Source: Micromonospora sp. MA102
GTDB lineage: Bacteria > Actinomycetota > Actinomycetes > Mycobacteriales > Micromonosporaceae
Assembly: GCF_025460765.1 (NCBI RefSeq)
Contig: NZ_JAMWEG010000004.1
Location: forward strand, 62,001 to 126,000
Length of the DNA: 64,000 bases
Direction of reading: 5' to 3'
Of the stretch, positions 50,573 to 58,727 are shown one piece after another; the first letter of the stretch is position 1, and the number at the start of each line of letters is the position of its first letter. The position numbers and the translations under genes are program-made. The notes beneath the pieces are model-generated. The model saw only the letters and a list, made by a program, of their open reading frames with translations. It had not been told where the DNA came from and searched no databases.

Positions 50573-51112
50573 CTACGGCCGGTCGATCTCGTCGGCCGTG
50601 GTGTCCGGGTGGTGCAGCTCCCGGTCGGCGGCCGGGTCGACGAAGCCCCCCGTACCCCCGGAGGTCGCCCTCGGGCCGGTGCGGCCGACCGTGATGGTGC
50701 GCGGCGCCGGCCGGGCCGCCCGGGGCAGCCGCACCCGGAGCAGGCCGTGGTCCATCACCGCGTCGATCCCGTCGGGGTCCACCCGGGACGGCAGGTCCAC
50801 CCGGTATTCGAAGCCCCTGGTGGTGAAGCCGCCCGGGATGCCCTGGTCGGCGTTGACCTCGGCCTCCGACCGGGCCCGCACGCACAGCTCCCGGTCGTCC
50901 AGCTCGACGGCCACCTCCTCGGGCGCCACGCCGGGCAGCCGGACGACCACCTCCCAGCCGTCGGCGATCTCGGTCAGCTCCACGTCCGGGCTGCCACCGC
51001 GACCACCGACGAGGCGGCTCAGCTCGGCGCGCAGCGACTGAAGCTCGCCCATCGGGTCCCACCCCTGCTGGCGGCCCCGCCAACCCCGACCGCCGCCACT
51101 CTGTTCCGTCAT
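50573..51112 (-). CDS. Hsp20/alpha-crystallin family small heat-shock protein
   Basis: This 179-residue protein has a central alpha-crystallin domain: DVELTEIADGWEVVVRLPGV, APEEVAVELDDRELCVRARS, then GFEYRVDLPSRVDPDGIDAV and MDHGLLRVRLPRA, where the G-L-L-x-V-x-x-P signature is present. The N-terminus (GWDPMGELQSLRAELSRLV) is the usual oligomerisation arm, and the C-terminal tail is long. It is an ATP-independent holdase chaperone. The ATGA overlap with the DUF2231 gene upstream on the same strand shows coupling. No HspR or CIRCE operator is visible. Confidence 0.9.
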   Translation of the reverse strand: MTEQSGGGRGWRGRQQGWDPMGELQSLRAELSRLVGGRGGSPDVELTEIADGWEVVVRLPGVAPEEVAVELDDRELCVRARSEAEVNADQGIPGGFTTRGFEYRVDLPSRVDPDGIDAVMDHGLLRVRLPRAARPAPRTITVGRTGPRATSGGTGGFVDPAADRELHHPDTTADEIDRP

Positions 51113-51615
51113 CGCACGTCTCCGATCCGCTGGGTCGCCGAGGGGGGTCGCAGCGAGCTGGGGGCATTCAGGTCGTGCTCCGGGTCGACGCCCACGCCCA
51201 GCCGGTCCACCAGCTCGCCGCCGAGCCACGCGCTGACGCCGAGAATGGCCACGGCGACCACCTCGATGGCGATCAGCGCGCCGCCGGCGGCCCGGGAGTC
51301 GGCGTTGAGCCGGACCACCCAGACCGCGGCGAAGAGCAGGATCACCGCGACGTTGGCGGCGGCGTGGGTGAGCCCGACCCGCTTGGCGCGGGTGCCGGTG
51401 GGCAGGGCGAGCAGGTCGAAGGCACCGGCCGCCGCGGCCAGCAGGCCGCCGACCAGGCCGACCGTGATGTTCCAGTACGCGGCCTCGCCGAGGAAGTCCG
51501 GCCCGCCCACGGTGTCGATCACGTCGAAGATCACCGCGGTCACCAGGAGGGCCACCGGGAACATCACCAGCATCGGGTGCACGGGATGGCCGAGCACCTT
51601 CAGTCGGCTCTCCAT
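51109..51615 (-). CDS. DUF2231 membrane protein
   Basis: This 168-residue protein has four membrane helices in the DUF2231 pattern: SRLKVLGHPVHPMLVMFPVA with the conserved GHPVHP motif, then YWNITVGLVGGLLAAAAGAF and THAAANVAVILLFAAVWVV. GHPxHP often binds metal or heme-like cofactors in relatives, but the function is unknown. The ATG at 51615 is chosen over one four codons earlier because GGAGGCGG lies six bases upstream. It precedes and overlaps the Hsp20 gene by four bases, so the two are one stress-linked transcript. Confidence 0.8.
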   Translation of the reverse strand: MESRLKVLGHPVHPMLVMFPVALLVTAVIFDVIDTVGGPDFLGEAAYWNITVGLVGGLLAAAAGAFDLLALPTGTRAKRVGLTHAAANVAVILLFAAVWVVRLNADSRAAGGALIAIEVVAVAILGVSAWLGGELVDRLGVGVDPEHDLNAPSSLRPPSATQRIGDVR

Positions 51616-51775
51616 CTCCGCCTCCATCGCTCGCGGCGCGCTGCGGCTCAGTCCGTACCCCCGGGCTCCGGGGGCAAACCTCGCCGTCGACGCGCTCTCC
51701 TAGGCTGACGATGGCGGAAACCGGCCGTCGCCGCGCCGGAATCGCCGTCAAGGTCAACGGACGGGGGAGGCAGAC

Positions 51776-52396
51776 GTGACGACACGGGAGATCACCAGCC
51801 CGGAGGAACTGGCGGACCTGCTGGGCGCGCCGACGCCGCGGGCGCGGGACAAGGAGCGCACGGTGCTGCACCAGCGGGACCGGGAGTGGCTGGCCGCCTC
51901 ACCGTTCTGCCTGGTCGCCACGGCCGGCGCGGACGGCAGCTGCGACGTCTCCCCGAAGGGCGACCCGGCCGGCTTCACCCTGGTGCTGGACGAGACCACC
52001 ATCGCCATCCCCGAGCGGCCGGGCAACCGGCGGGCCGACGGCTACCGCAACATCCTGGCCAACCCCCACGTCGGGCTCATCTTCCTGATCCCCGGTCGCA
52101 CCGACACGCTGCGGATCAACGGCCGGGCCCGGCTGGTGACCGACGCGCCGTACTTCGCCGACATGGTGGTCAAGGGACACCGGCCGGTGCTCGCCGTCGA
52201 GGTGGCCATCGAGCAGATCTTCTACCACTGCGCGAAGGCGTTCCTCCGCTCCGAGCTGTGGCGGCCGGACACCTGGCAGCCCGACGCGCTGCCCACCCGC
52301 GCCCGGCTGGTCAAGGAGGTCGAGGCGCCGACGGAGAACCTCGCCGACCTCGAACGCCACTACGGCCCGGACTACGTCAACACCATCTACACCTGA
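51776..52396 (+). CDS. FMN-dependent PPOX-type flavoprotein (MSMEG_1061-like)
   Basis: This 206-residue split-barrel flavoprotein matches the MSMEG_1061-like branch of the pyridoxamine 5'-phosphate oxidase superfamily. Typical segments are VLHQRDREWLAASPFCLVAT, GSCDVSPKGDPAGFTLVLD and IPERPGNRRADGYRNILANP then HVGLIFLIPGRTDTLRINGR. FMN or F420 binding is expected; the substrate is unknown. The GTG has GGGGGAGG nearby as ribosome site. It diverges from DUF2231 and converges on the acyltransferase gene, with a strong shared hairpin between. Confidence 0.87.
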   Translation: MTTREITSPEELADLLGAPTPRARDKERTVLHQRDREWLAASPFCLVATAGADGSCDVSPKGDPAGFTLVLDETTIAIPERPGNRRADGYRNILANPHVGLIFLIPGRTDTLRINGRARLVTDAPYFADMVVKGHRPVLAVEVAIEQIFYHCAKAFLRSELWRPDTWQPDALPTRARLVKEVEAPTENLADLERHYGPDYVNTIYT

Positions 52397-52438
52397 TCGC
52401 GCCGGCCGCCACCGGCCGGCCGGTGGCGGCGGCGATCA
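52394..52438. terminator. bidirectional hairpin
   Basis: CCGCCACCGG pairs with CCGGTGGCGG around CCGG, and an outer TGATCGC pairs with GCGATCA. The structure includes the stop codons of both converging genes and can end both transcripts. Confidence 0.8.
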
Positions 52439-54628
52439 CTTCGACGGCGAGAAGCGCGCCGGCACGCCGATGTCCGACAGCGCCCGGGCCAGGTGCGGGG
52501 CCGTCGTCCGGACGTAGGCCGCGCCGACGTGCGAACCCCCGCGGTAGATGAGGACGTTGCCGAACACCACCGGGCACCGGTCGGTCGGGCAGATGGCGTC
52601 GAAGAGGTCGATCATCTTCACCTCGGGCATCCCGGCCACCGCCTTGCGCTGCATCAGGAAGGCGGGGTCCTGGTCGTGGCGCGCCCGGTCGAACGCGCAG
52701 GCCGACAGGTCCTTCCGGTGCTTGTCGGCGCACTGCACGATCGCCGGGCCGGGATGCGGGTTGTTGGCGAGCACGACGACCTTCGTGCCCACGGCGTCGA
52801 GCTGCTTCCACGAGGACCGCACGCCCGCGACCATCGCGTCGACCGACCACCGGCCCGCGGCGTCCAGGGCGCTCCCCGCCGACTGCGAGCTCACGACGTA
52901 GTCGGGACGTTCCTCGACCAGCCTGCGCAGCAGCGTCCTGTTCCACTCCATGCAGTCGGTGTAGATCTTCTTGGAGCCGTCGGCCATGAGGACGCGGGCG
53001 CTGGTGAACGGGCACGACGCCTTGGCGGCGATCACCAGCTTCCAGTCGTTCTGCGCGGCGAGCACCTGGAACGCCGGCAGCCACTGGTCCATCTTGGAGT
53101 CGCCCACCAGGGCGACCGTGGTGGCCCCGTTCGGGTTGCCGTAGGTGCACGACAGGACCTCGGCTCCCACGACCTGCTGGAAGCATTTGTCCCGGTTGGT
53201 GTCGGGCACATCCATGAAGCCCTGCGCGAGCTGCAGGGGGTCCGGCGTGATGAAGTCGAACCGCTCCGGGACCGGACCGATCGGGGCGGTGCCGGGCGTG
53301 GTCGACAGCAGCGCGGCGCCGGGCGCGTACCGGCCTTCGGTCGGCACCGCGGCGGCCGCCCACACGCTCATGAGGACGAGGGCGAGGCCGGCGCAGATCC
53401 CGGCCAGCGTGAAGTTGCCACCGAGGCTCAACGCGAGGCGTGGCGACGTCGAGATGGCCCGCGAGTACCGCAGCGGGTTCTCCACGAGCCGGAAGGTGAT
53501 CCAGGCGGGGACCACGGAGGCGAGCGCCACGGTCACGCCGCGGGCCAACGACAGGTCCCCCCAGTACGCGCCGGCCACGATGAGCATCGGCCAGTGCCAC
53601 AGGTACAGGGAGTACGAGAGGTCACCGACCCAGCGGAACGGGCGCGTGCCGAGCACCACGACCGGGCCGCGGGAGCCCGCCGCGGCCCCGGCCGCGATCA
53701 CCGCGGCGGCGCCGAGCGTGGGCAGCGCGGCGGCGTACCCGGGCCACGCCGTTGCCGCGGTGACCAGCAGTGCCGCCGCCACGATCGCGGCGAGACCGAG
53801 CCACCCGAGGACGACGGCCAGCGCCCGGGGCATGCGCGCCGCGCTGGTCGCGAGCAGGGCGATGCCCGCACCGACCGCCAGCTCCCACAGCCGGGTGGTG
53901 GAGACGAAGAACGCCCGCTCCGGGGAGGCCGCCGTCTCGGCGATCGACCAGGCGAACGACGGTACCGCCAGGACCGCGAGACCGACCCAGAGGACGGGCC
54001 GCACGTTCGTCCGCCGAAGCCTGCGCGCCGCGAGGATCGCGAGGATGATCAGCAGGGGCCAGACCAGGTAGAACTGCTCTTCGACGGCGAGCGACCAGAA
54101 GTGCTGGACCGGCGAGGTGACGGCGTTGTCGGCGGCCAGGTAGTCGACGGCCCGGTCGGCGAATCGCCAGTTCACCACGTAGATCGCCGCGGCGGCGACG
54201 TCGCCGCCGATCTCCTGCCACTGGCCCCGGGGGACGAACAGCCGGACCGCCACCGCGGTGGCCGCCAGCACCACCGTCGCGGCGGGCAGGATCCGCTTGG
54301 CCCGCCGCGCGTAGAAGCCGAGCAACGAGATGCGGCCGGTGCGCTCGATCTCGCTGATGAGCTGGCCGGTGATGAGGAAGCCGGAGATCACGAAGAAGAC
54401 GTCGACCCCGACGAAACCACCGGGAAGGAACGGCAGCCCGGCGTGGTAGAGCAGCACCAGCCCGACGGCCACGGCGCGGAGCCCGGCGACGTCGCCCCGG
54501 AAGCGACTCGGCGAGGGCGCCCGGCGCGGCTCGCTCCCGGTGGCGATGCCCGGCGAGGCCGGGGCGGCCACCTTCTCGATGCTGGAGTTTCCCCGGGCGG
54601 GAACTGTCGTCAACTCCGGGGAAGTCAT
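52436..54628 (-). CDS. acyltransferase-3/SGNH fusion (OafA/YrhL-like)
   Basis: This 730-residue protein has an N-terminal acyltransferase-3 membrane domain (about residues 45-400: RAVAVGLVLLYHAGLPFLPG, GVDVFFVISGFLITGQL, SPVQHFWSLAVEEQFYLVW) with ten helices, then a C-terminal SGNH-like domain with VALVGDSKMDQWLPAFQ. It should O-acylate extracellular sugars or peptidoglycan. In many relatives the last SGNH motif is a D-x-x-H; here it reads RGGSHVGAAY, so the usual Asp is Gly at residue 697 while His 700 stays. The start is the ATG giving MTSPELTT. It diverges from the SRPBCC gene by 176 bases. Confidence 0.87.
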   Translation of the reverse strand: MTSPELTTVPARGNSSIEKVAAPASPGIATGSEPRRAPSPSRFRGDVAGLRAVAVGLVLLYHAGLPFLPGGFVGVDVFFVISGFLITGQLISEIERTGRISLLGFYARRAKRILPAATVVLAATAVAVRLFVPRGQWQEIGGDVAAAAIYVVNWRFADRAVDYLAADNAVTSPVQHFWSLAVEEQFYLVWPLLIILAILAARRLRRTNVRPVLWVGLAVLAVPSFAWSIAETAASPERAFFVSTTRLWELAVGAGIALLATSAARMPRALAVVLGWLGLAAIVAAALLVTAATAWPGYAAALPTLGAAAVIAAGAAAGSRGPVVVLGTRPFRWVGDLSYSLYLWHWPMLIVAGAYWGDLSLARGVTVALASVVPAWITFRLVENPLRYSRAISTSPRLALSLGGNFTLAGICAGLALVLMSVWAAAAVPTEGRYAPGAALLSTTPGTAPIGPVPERFDFITPDPLQLAQGFMDVPDTNRDKCFQQVVGAEVLSCTYGNPNGATTVALVGDSKMDQWLPAFQVLAAQNDWKLVIAAKASCPFTSARVLMADGSKKIYTDCMEWNRTLLRRLVEERPDYVVSSQSAGSALDAAGRWSVDAMVAGVRSSWKQLDAVGTKVVVLANNPHPGPAIVQCADKHRKDLSACAFDRARHDQDPAFLMQRKAVAGMPEVKMIDLFDAICPTDRCPVVFGNVLIYRGGSHVGAAYVRTTAPHLARALSDIGVPARFSPSK

Positions 54629-54804
54629 CACGATCCTCAAGCTCGGGGGCGCCGCCCCGGAACGATAGCGGCCGCTCAGCCGGGCCGGCAATCGCGCCGG
54701 CGCAGCTCAGCCTCGCCCCCGGCACCCGAGCCTTCCGCTTCGATTGGGCCGCGTCCCCCGGGGTACGGATTCCGGTGCAGACCACTGAACGACAAGGAGT
54801 GCTC

Positions 54805-55527
54805 ATGGCGACGAAGGTCGAGAAGTCCATCGAAGTCGACGTGCCGGTCAGCACCGCGTACAACCAGTGGACCCAGTTCGAGGAGTTCCCCCGGTTCATG
54901 GGTGGCGTGCAGGAGGTGCGCCAGCTCGACGACCGGCGGATGCACTGGGTCGCCGAGATCGCCGGCGTGAAGCGCGAGTGGGAAGCCAAGATCCTGGAGC
55001 AGGTACCGGACCGCACGGTCGCCTGGGCCGCCACCAGCGGCGCCACCAACGCCGGCGCCGTCCACTTCCAGCCGCTCGGCACCGACCGCACCCAGGTCCG
55101 GCTCTCCCTGGAGTACGAGCCGGAGGGGCTGGTCGAGAAGGCCGGCGACAAGCTGCACCTCGTGGAGAAGCGGGCCGAGGCCGACCTGGAGAAGTTCAAG
55201 TCGTACGTCGAGGGCCGGGGAGCGGAGACGGGCGCCTGGCGCGGCACCATCGACGATGGCCGTACCCTCGGCACCCCCGGCGTGGAGCACGCCGCGTCCT
55301 CGCGCGGCGACGACGGCAAGGCCGGCGTCTCGGCCACCGCGGTCGCGGCCGGCGCGGTCGCCGCGGGCGCGGCAGCGGCAGCGGCCGCCGCGGCGGCCAA
55401 GCACCGCGCGGAGACCGACGAGGAACCCACCCCGGAACCCGAGACGGAGTACGTGGTGACCGACGTCCCCGCCCAGCGGAGCGCCGCCTTCCCGCCCGAC
55501 CCGGCGGACCCGCGCCGCGCCCTCTAG
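54805..55527 (+). CDS. SRPBCC family protein (polyketide cyclase/dehydrase-like)
   Basis: This 240-residue protein has an N-terminal SRPBCC (START-like) domain: VEKSIEVDVPVSTAYNQWTQ, FEEFPRFMGGVQEVRQLDD, MHWVAEIAGVKREWEAKILE and the C-terminal long helix KLHLVEKRAEADLEKFKSYV. Members bind hydrophobic ligands in a deep pocket; this branch is the abundant uncharacterised cyclase/dehydrase-like group. Beyond about residue 165 the chain is a low-complexity tail with an alanine-rich stretch and an acidic Pro/Glu end. The ATG at 54805 has AAGGAGT eight bases upstream. A hairpin follows the stop. Confidence 0.83.
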   Translation: MATKVEKSIEVDVPVSTAYNQWTQFEEFPRFMGGVQEVRQLDDRRMHWVAEIAGVKREWEAKILEQVPDRTVAWAATSGATNAGAVHFQPLGTDRTQVRLSLEYEPEGLVEKAGDKLHLVEKRAEADLEKFKSYVEGRGAETGAWRGTIDDGRTLGTPGVEHAASSRGDDGKAGVSATAVAAGAVAAGAAAAAAAAAAKHRAETDEEPTPEPETEYVVTDVPAQRSAAFPPDPADPRRAL

Positions 55528-55548
55528 ACCTTCCACCTCCCTGCCGGA

Positions 55549-55592
55549 GCGAGCCCGGTGGACCGGCCCCGAGCCGTGTCCGCCGGGCTCGC
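55549..55592 (+). terminator. hairpin after the SRPBCC gene
   Basis: GCGAGCCCGG pairs with CCGGGCTCGC, and the inner GGAC pairs with GTCC, past a one-base bulge. It begins 22 bases after the SRPBCC stop and separates it from the next gene. Confidence 0.75.
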
Positions 55593-55619
55593 TTCGTGTG
55601 GCGCGTATCGTTGCCGGAC

Positions 55620-56204
55620 GTGACGGACCTCGGACCACGCCAGCCGGAGCTCACCGTTGCCACCCCGGCGGACCGCGAACGGGTGGTCGACTCGCTGGTC
55701 GCCGCCTTCGCCGCCGATCCCGTGCTGACGCATCTCTTCCCCGACCCGGCCAGCTATCCCCGGCACGCCGCCGCCTTCTTCGGGCACCTCTTCGACAAGC
55801 GCGTCGGACGGAACACCGTCTGGACGATCGGCGGGGGCGCCTCGGTGGCGATCTGGGAGCCGCCGAACGGGGCGGAACCGGAGCCGGCCGATCCGCTCGC
55901 CGCCCACCTGCCCGCCGACGCGCTGGCCCGGGTGCGCGCCTACGACGAGGCCGTCCACGCCGCGCTGCCGGCCGGCCCCTTCTGGTACCTCGGCGTGCTC
56001 GGCACCCACCCCGACAGCACCGGCCGGCGCTGGGGCCACGCCGTCATGCGGGCCGGGCTGCGCCGGGCCGCGGCGGACGGGCTGCCGGCGGTGCTGGAGA
56101 CCAGCAATCCCGCCAACGTCGAGGTCTACCGCCGGGCGGGCTGGCAGGTGGTCGGCCAGGTCCCCGAACCGCTGCCGACCTGGATCATGCGACAGCCGGG
56201 CTGA
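55620..56204 (+). CDS. GNAT family N-acetyltransferase
   Basis: This 194-residue protein has a GNAT fold with a degenerate acetyl-CoA loop: YLGVLGTHPDSTGRRWGHAV (Q/R-x-x-G-x-G/A position filled by GRRWGHA), then AADGLPAVLETSNPANVEVY and RRAGWQVVGQV. The N-terminal region (LVAAFAADPVLTHLFPDPAS) resembles the group with the GNAT proteins of the puromycin-acetyltransferase size class, but no drug is implied. The GTG start follows a TATCGT box by eight bases, suggesting a leaderless transcript. It is followed by about 140 bases with no gene. Confidence 0.82.
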   Translation: MTDLGPRQPELTVATPADRERVVDSLVAAFAADPVLTHLFPDPASYPRHAAAFFGHLFDKRVGRNTVWTIGGGASVAIWEPPNGAEPEPADPLAAHLPADALARVRAYDEAVHAALPAGPFWYLGVLGTHPDSTGRRWGHAVMRAGLRRAAADGLPAVLETSNPANVEVYRRAGWQVVGQVPEPLPTWIMRQPG

Positions 56205-56346
56205 CCGCGGTCAACGCCAGGTCAACCGGCTGATCTCCCGCTGGAACTCCCTACGAGCGACGGAGGCGGCGCACGCTCTGGTCCGTAGCCCTCGGCGAGG
56301 CGGTCCGAGCTCGTGCGTTGCAGTGCCGGCGCCGGCCTTTACCCGT

Positions 56347-57279
56347 CTAGGGCTGGACGTCGTTGGAAAGGTTGATCCGGATCCCCGTGTTGCGGTATCC
56401 GGCGCGACCGAAAGCGGCCGCCATAGGCGCGTTACCCATGTCGGTGGTGGCGGTGATGTGCGACTCCCCGTTGGCCGCGTGAAGGCGGGTGATCTCGGCG
56501 AGCACCTCGTCCACGTAGCCGCGCCCGCGGAACTCCGGCACCACCCCGAGATAGCCGACGTTTACGTTGTACGAGGTCGCGGAGGGAATCGCCATGCCCG
56601 CCACCTCACCCTCGCGCGTGTAGGCGATCCGCCACCACTCCCGCTTGCCCGGCGCCCCAAGATAGAAGTCCATCTCTTCGCGCGCGGTCGCGTCCACGCC
56701 CTTGGCGGCCAGGTTCGCACGGGTCTGGGCGTCCAGGCTGCCCTCGGCGATTCTCCTGAACACTGCGAGGAACTCCTCGTCGGAGGCCTCGGCGAACCGC
56801 AGCCTGCCGGCCACGGAGGGCACCCCGTCGGCGGGTGCCCACTCGAACTGCAGCCGCTCCACCTCCCGGGTGAGGCCCGCCGCGTGCGCCGCCGCCCGCC
56901 GCCACTCCACGGCCGCCGAGGTGGCTGGATCATCGCGCCAGCCACCGGTCACCTTGATCCTGTACTGCACCGGCTCCGGGAACCCGGCCAGCGCGGCCCT
57001 GATCAGCTCGGCGGCGACGGCCGCACGGTCGCCCACGGCAGGATCCACGTCGAGGCAGTCGAGCGCGACCGGATGCAGCCTGCCCTTCGGCCCCCACCAC
57101 AATGCCCGTCCCACGACCCGGCCGTCGTGCTCGGCGACCCAGGTCCATTCCGGCCGGTACATGTCCTCGGCCAGTTCAGCCAGGTAACGGTCGGCGGGGA
57201 TCCAACCGACGGGCTCGGTCACGACCCAGGAGGTCACGCGGTCCAGGTCTGCCGGCGCGGTAGCGCGGTAGAAGATCAC
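56347..57279 (-). CDS. GNAT family N-acetyltransferase (two-domain type)
   Basis: This 310-residue protein has an N-terminal half (residues 1-130: TSWVVTEPVGWIPADRYLAE, VAEHDGRVVGRALWWGP) and a C-terminal half with a clear GNAT acetyl-CoA loop: VGYLGVVPEFRGRGYVDEVL and NAPMAAAFGRAGYRNTG. The Q/R-x-x-G-x-G/A motif is FRGRGY. Double GNAT-like proteins of this size are common in actinobacteria, and the acceptor is unknown. It faces the plus-strand GNAT gene with a 142-base gap and stands just outside the tRNA-Thr element. Confidence 0.85.
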   Translation of the reverse strand: MIFYRATAPADLDRVTSWVVTEPVGWIPADRYLAELAEDMYRPEWTWVAEHDGRVVGRALWWGPKGRLHPVALDCLDVDPAVGDRAAVAAELIRAALAGFPEPVQYRIKVTGGWRDDPATSAAVEWRRAAAHAAGLTREVERLQFEWAPADGVPSVAGRLRFAEASDEEFLAVFRRIAEGSLDAQTRANLAAKGVDATAREEMDFYLGAPGKREWWRIAYTREGEVAGMAIPSATSYNVNVGYLGVVPEFRGRGYVDEVLAEITRLHAANGESHITATTDMGNAPMAAAFGRAGYRNTGIRINLSNDVQP

Positions 57280-57517
57280 GTGCAGAGGCTAGCGAAGCTC
57301 CGCATCGTGATTCCCGTCCACCTGGTCGACCAGCGGCTGTTGATCGAGGGCTTGCAATTCGCTCCCGAGGAGGTGGTGCAGCTGCGGGCAGCGTGGGCGC
57401 GACTGCGGGACCGGCGAGCCGCCCGGGGCCGATCACCGCGTAGCAGGTGAAGTGCTGGCGACGGTAGAAATGGATCTCTTCGTCGGGCAGTCTCCGACCG
57501 GCCAACCTCCCGGGAGG

Positions 57518-57750
57518 GTCGGGCTGGCCGGGCTGACTCCGCACGACCTCTGGCACACCGCGGCGGGTCTCGCTGTCGCGGCGGGAGCCAACGTCAAGGC
57601 GGTACAGCGGATGCTCGGGCACGCCCTCGGCGTCGATGACGTTGGACGTGTACGCGGGCCTGGTTGGTGACGACCTGGACGCGGTCGCCAACCGGCTGGA
57701 CGAGGCGGTCGCGGCGCGGGAGGCGGACTGCACGACCGACGGCGCTCCTG
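57518..57750 (+). pseudogene. tyrosine integrase, C-terminal relic (copy 1)
   Basis: This stretch aligns closely with the integrase relic at 61770 onward (about 330 bp with high identity, running on into the att site). It begins VGLAGLTPHDLWHTAAG and then AAGANVKAVQRMLGHALG. The conserved HxLR is changed to HDLW, so the catalytic Arg is lost. A one-base insertion within the LGHA region (CACGCCCTCGGCG) shifts the frame; in the other frame the Tyr motif LDVYAGL and DDLDAVANRLDEAVAAR follow. The N-terminal three quarters are missing. The gap from 57280 to here (with an unrecognised plus-strand open stretch to 57450) holds no gene I can name. Confidence 0.8.
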
Positions 57751-57768
57751 TCGGCCTTCGGAAATGGC

Positions 57769-57795
57769 GAAGCCCAGGCCGATGACCTGGGCTTC
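57769..57795 (+). terminator. hairpin after integrase copy 1
   Basis: GAAGCCCAGG pairs with CCTGGGCTTC. It is the slightly decayed copy of the perfect hairpin at 62032, in the same position relative to the integrase end and the att repeat. Confidence 0.65.
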
Positions 57796-57802
57796 TGTGC
57801 CG

Positions 57803-57844
57803 AGCCGCCCGACAGAATCGAACCGTCGACCTACGCATTACGAG
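57803..57844. repeat. att repeat copy 1: 3' half of tRNA-Thr
   Basis: This 42-base segment copies the 3' half of the tRNA-Thr gene (acceptor end through anticodon), with two changes in the acceptor and T-stem. The last 30 bases (57815-57844) match 62078-62107 exactly. It marks the left edge of the integrated element. Confidence 0.85.
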
Positions 57845-57999
57845 CCGGCTCCCGACCGCTGGTCCACCGCCTGATCCCCGTGCACAACCTGGTGTCTCCG
57901 CCCGCCATCGTCCGCTCCTGCTCGCCGGCTGGCTGCTCGCTTGGCTGCCCGGGGAGGCCGCCATGGTTGCTCGCTGCTCAATGCATGTGGATTGACCCG

Positions 58000-58593
58000 T
58001 CAGGGGTGATCGGGTCCGACTATCCGAGTCAACTCGCGGAGGCCGGCCACCACGTCGGCGCTGGTGGGAGCCTGGTCGGGGTCGGTCAGCCATTGCGTCA
58101 TCAAGCCGGACAGCAGAGCCATCTGAACGGCGCCCAGGCTGCGTGCTGCTTCGACGCCGACTGCGTCCTCTTCGACGCCGTTGAGGATGGCCGCCAGGCC
58201 CAGTCGCCCCTGGGCCTGGGCTCCGGCGAGGTAGCGGCGTAGGTCCTCGGAGTGTTCGGCCTGGATGAGTGCTTCGATCGAGGCGAGCCACAGAGTGCGA
58301 TGGGTGGAAAAGGACTCGATGATCCGATCCCACATTGCCTCGTACCGCTCGGCTGGGGCGGCACCTTCCGCGCCGAAGGCAGCCAGGGTGCGGCCTGTCT
58401 CGGTGCCCCATTCATCGATGGCGTCGATCAGCGCGGCGTTGAGCAGCGCCTCACGGGAGCCGAAGTGGTAGCCGATGGCAGCCATGCTGACTCCGCCGGA
58501 GGCGGCCGTGATGTCCCGGACTGTGGTGCGCGCCCACCCCTTCTCCTCCAGGCAACGGCGGGCCCCGGCGAGCAGATCTTCACGGTTTCCCAT
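58000..58593 (-). CDS. TetR family transcriptional regulator
   Basis: This 197-residue protein has a TetR DNA-binding domain at the N-terminus: REDLLAGARRCLEEKGWART, TVRDITAASGGVSMAAIGYH, then FGSREALLNAAL, where the G-x-S-x-x-x-I-x-Y-H-F pattern is diagnostic. The C-terminal ligand domain (ALIQAEHSEDLRRYLAGAQ) is helical. It diverges from an alpha/beta hydrolase gene, and overlapping palindromes lie between the two, so it probably represses that gene until a ligand binds. It is cargo of the tRNA-Thr element and has noticeably fewer GC-rich codons than genes outside. Confidence 0.9.
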   Translation of the reverse strand: MGNREDLLAGARRCLEEKGWARTTVRDITAASGGVSMAAIGYHFGSREALLNAALIDAIDEWGTETGRTLAAFGAEGAAPAERYEAMWDRIIESFSTHRTLWLASIEALIQAEHSEDLRRYLAGAQAQGRLGLAAILNGVEEDAVGVEAARSLGAVQMALLSGLMTQWLTDPDQAPTSADVVAGLRELTRIVGPDHP

Positions 58594-58651
58594 GGCCGAA
58601 GGTTACTTGATCCTGGTGCGCATGCACGAGACGACCGCCTAATGCGGATGA

Positions 58652-58676
58652 CTTAGGCAAGCGTCTTGCGCAAGCG
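58652..58676. promoter_or_regulatory. candidate TetR operator (overlapping palindromes)
   Basis: GCAAGCGTCTTGC (5-3-5 inverted repeat) overlaps the perfect 10-base palindrome CTTGCGCAAG. Both lie in the 134-base gap between the divergent TetR and hydrolase genes, 52-59 bases from each start. A TetR dimer may bind here. Confidence 0.55.
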
Positions 58677-58727
58677 CCCAATTTGGCGCTACGGTCTTCT
58701 CGATCGCAACGAGACGAAGGAGCTGTA

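Noticed and set aside
50573..51775. An HspR/HAIR or CIRCE operator for the Hsp20 gene
   Set aside because: No matching inverted repeat is visible upstream of the DUF2231-Hsp20 unit.
53622..55430. A minus-strand frame joining the SRPBCC region to the acyltransferase
   Set aside because: Its first part is antisense to the SRPBCC gene and its second part is out of frame with the acyltransferase.
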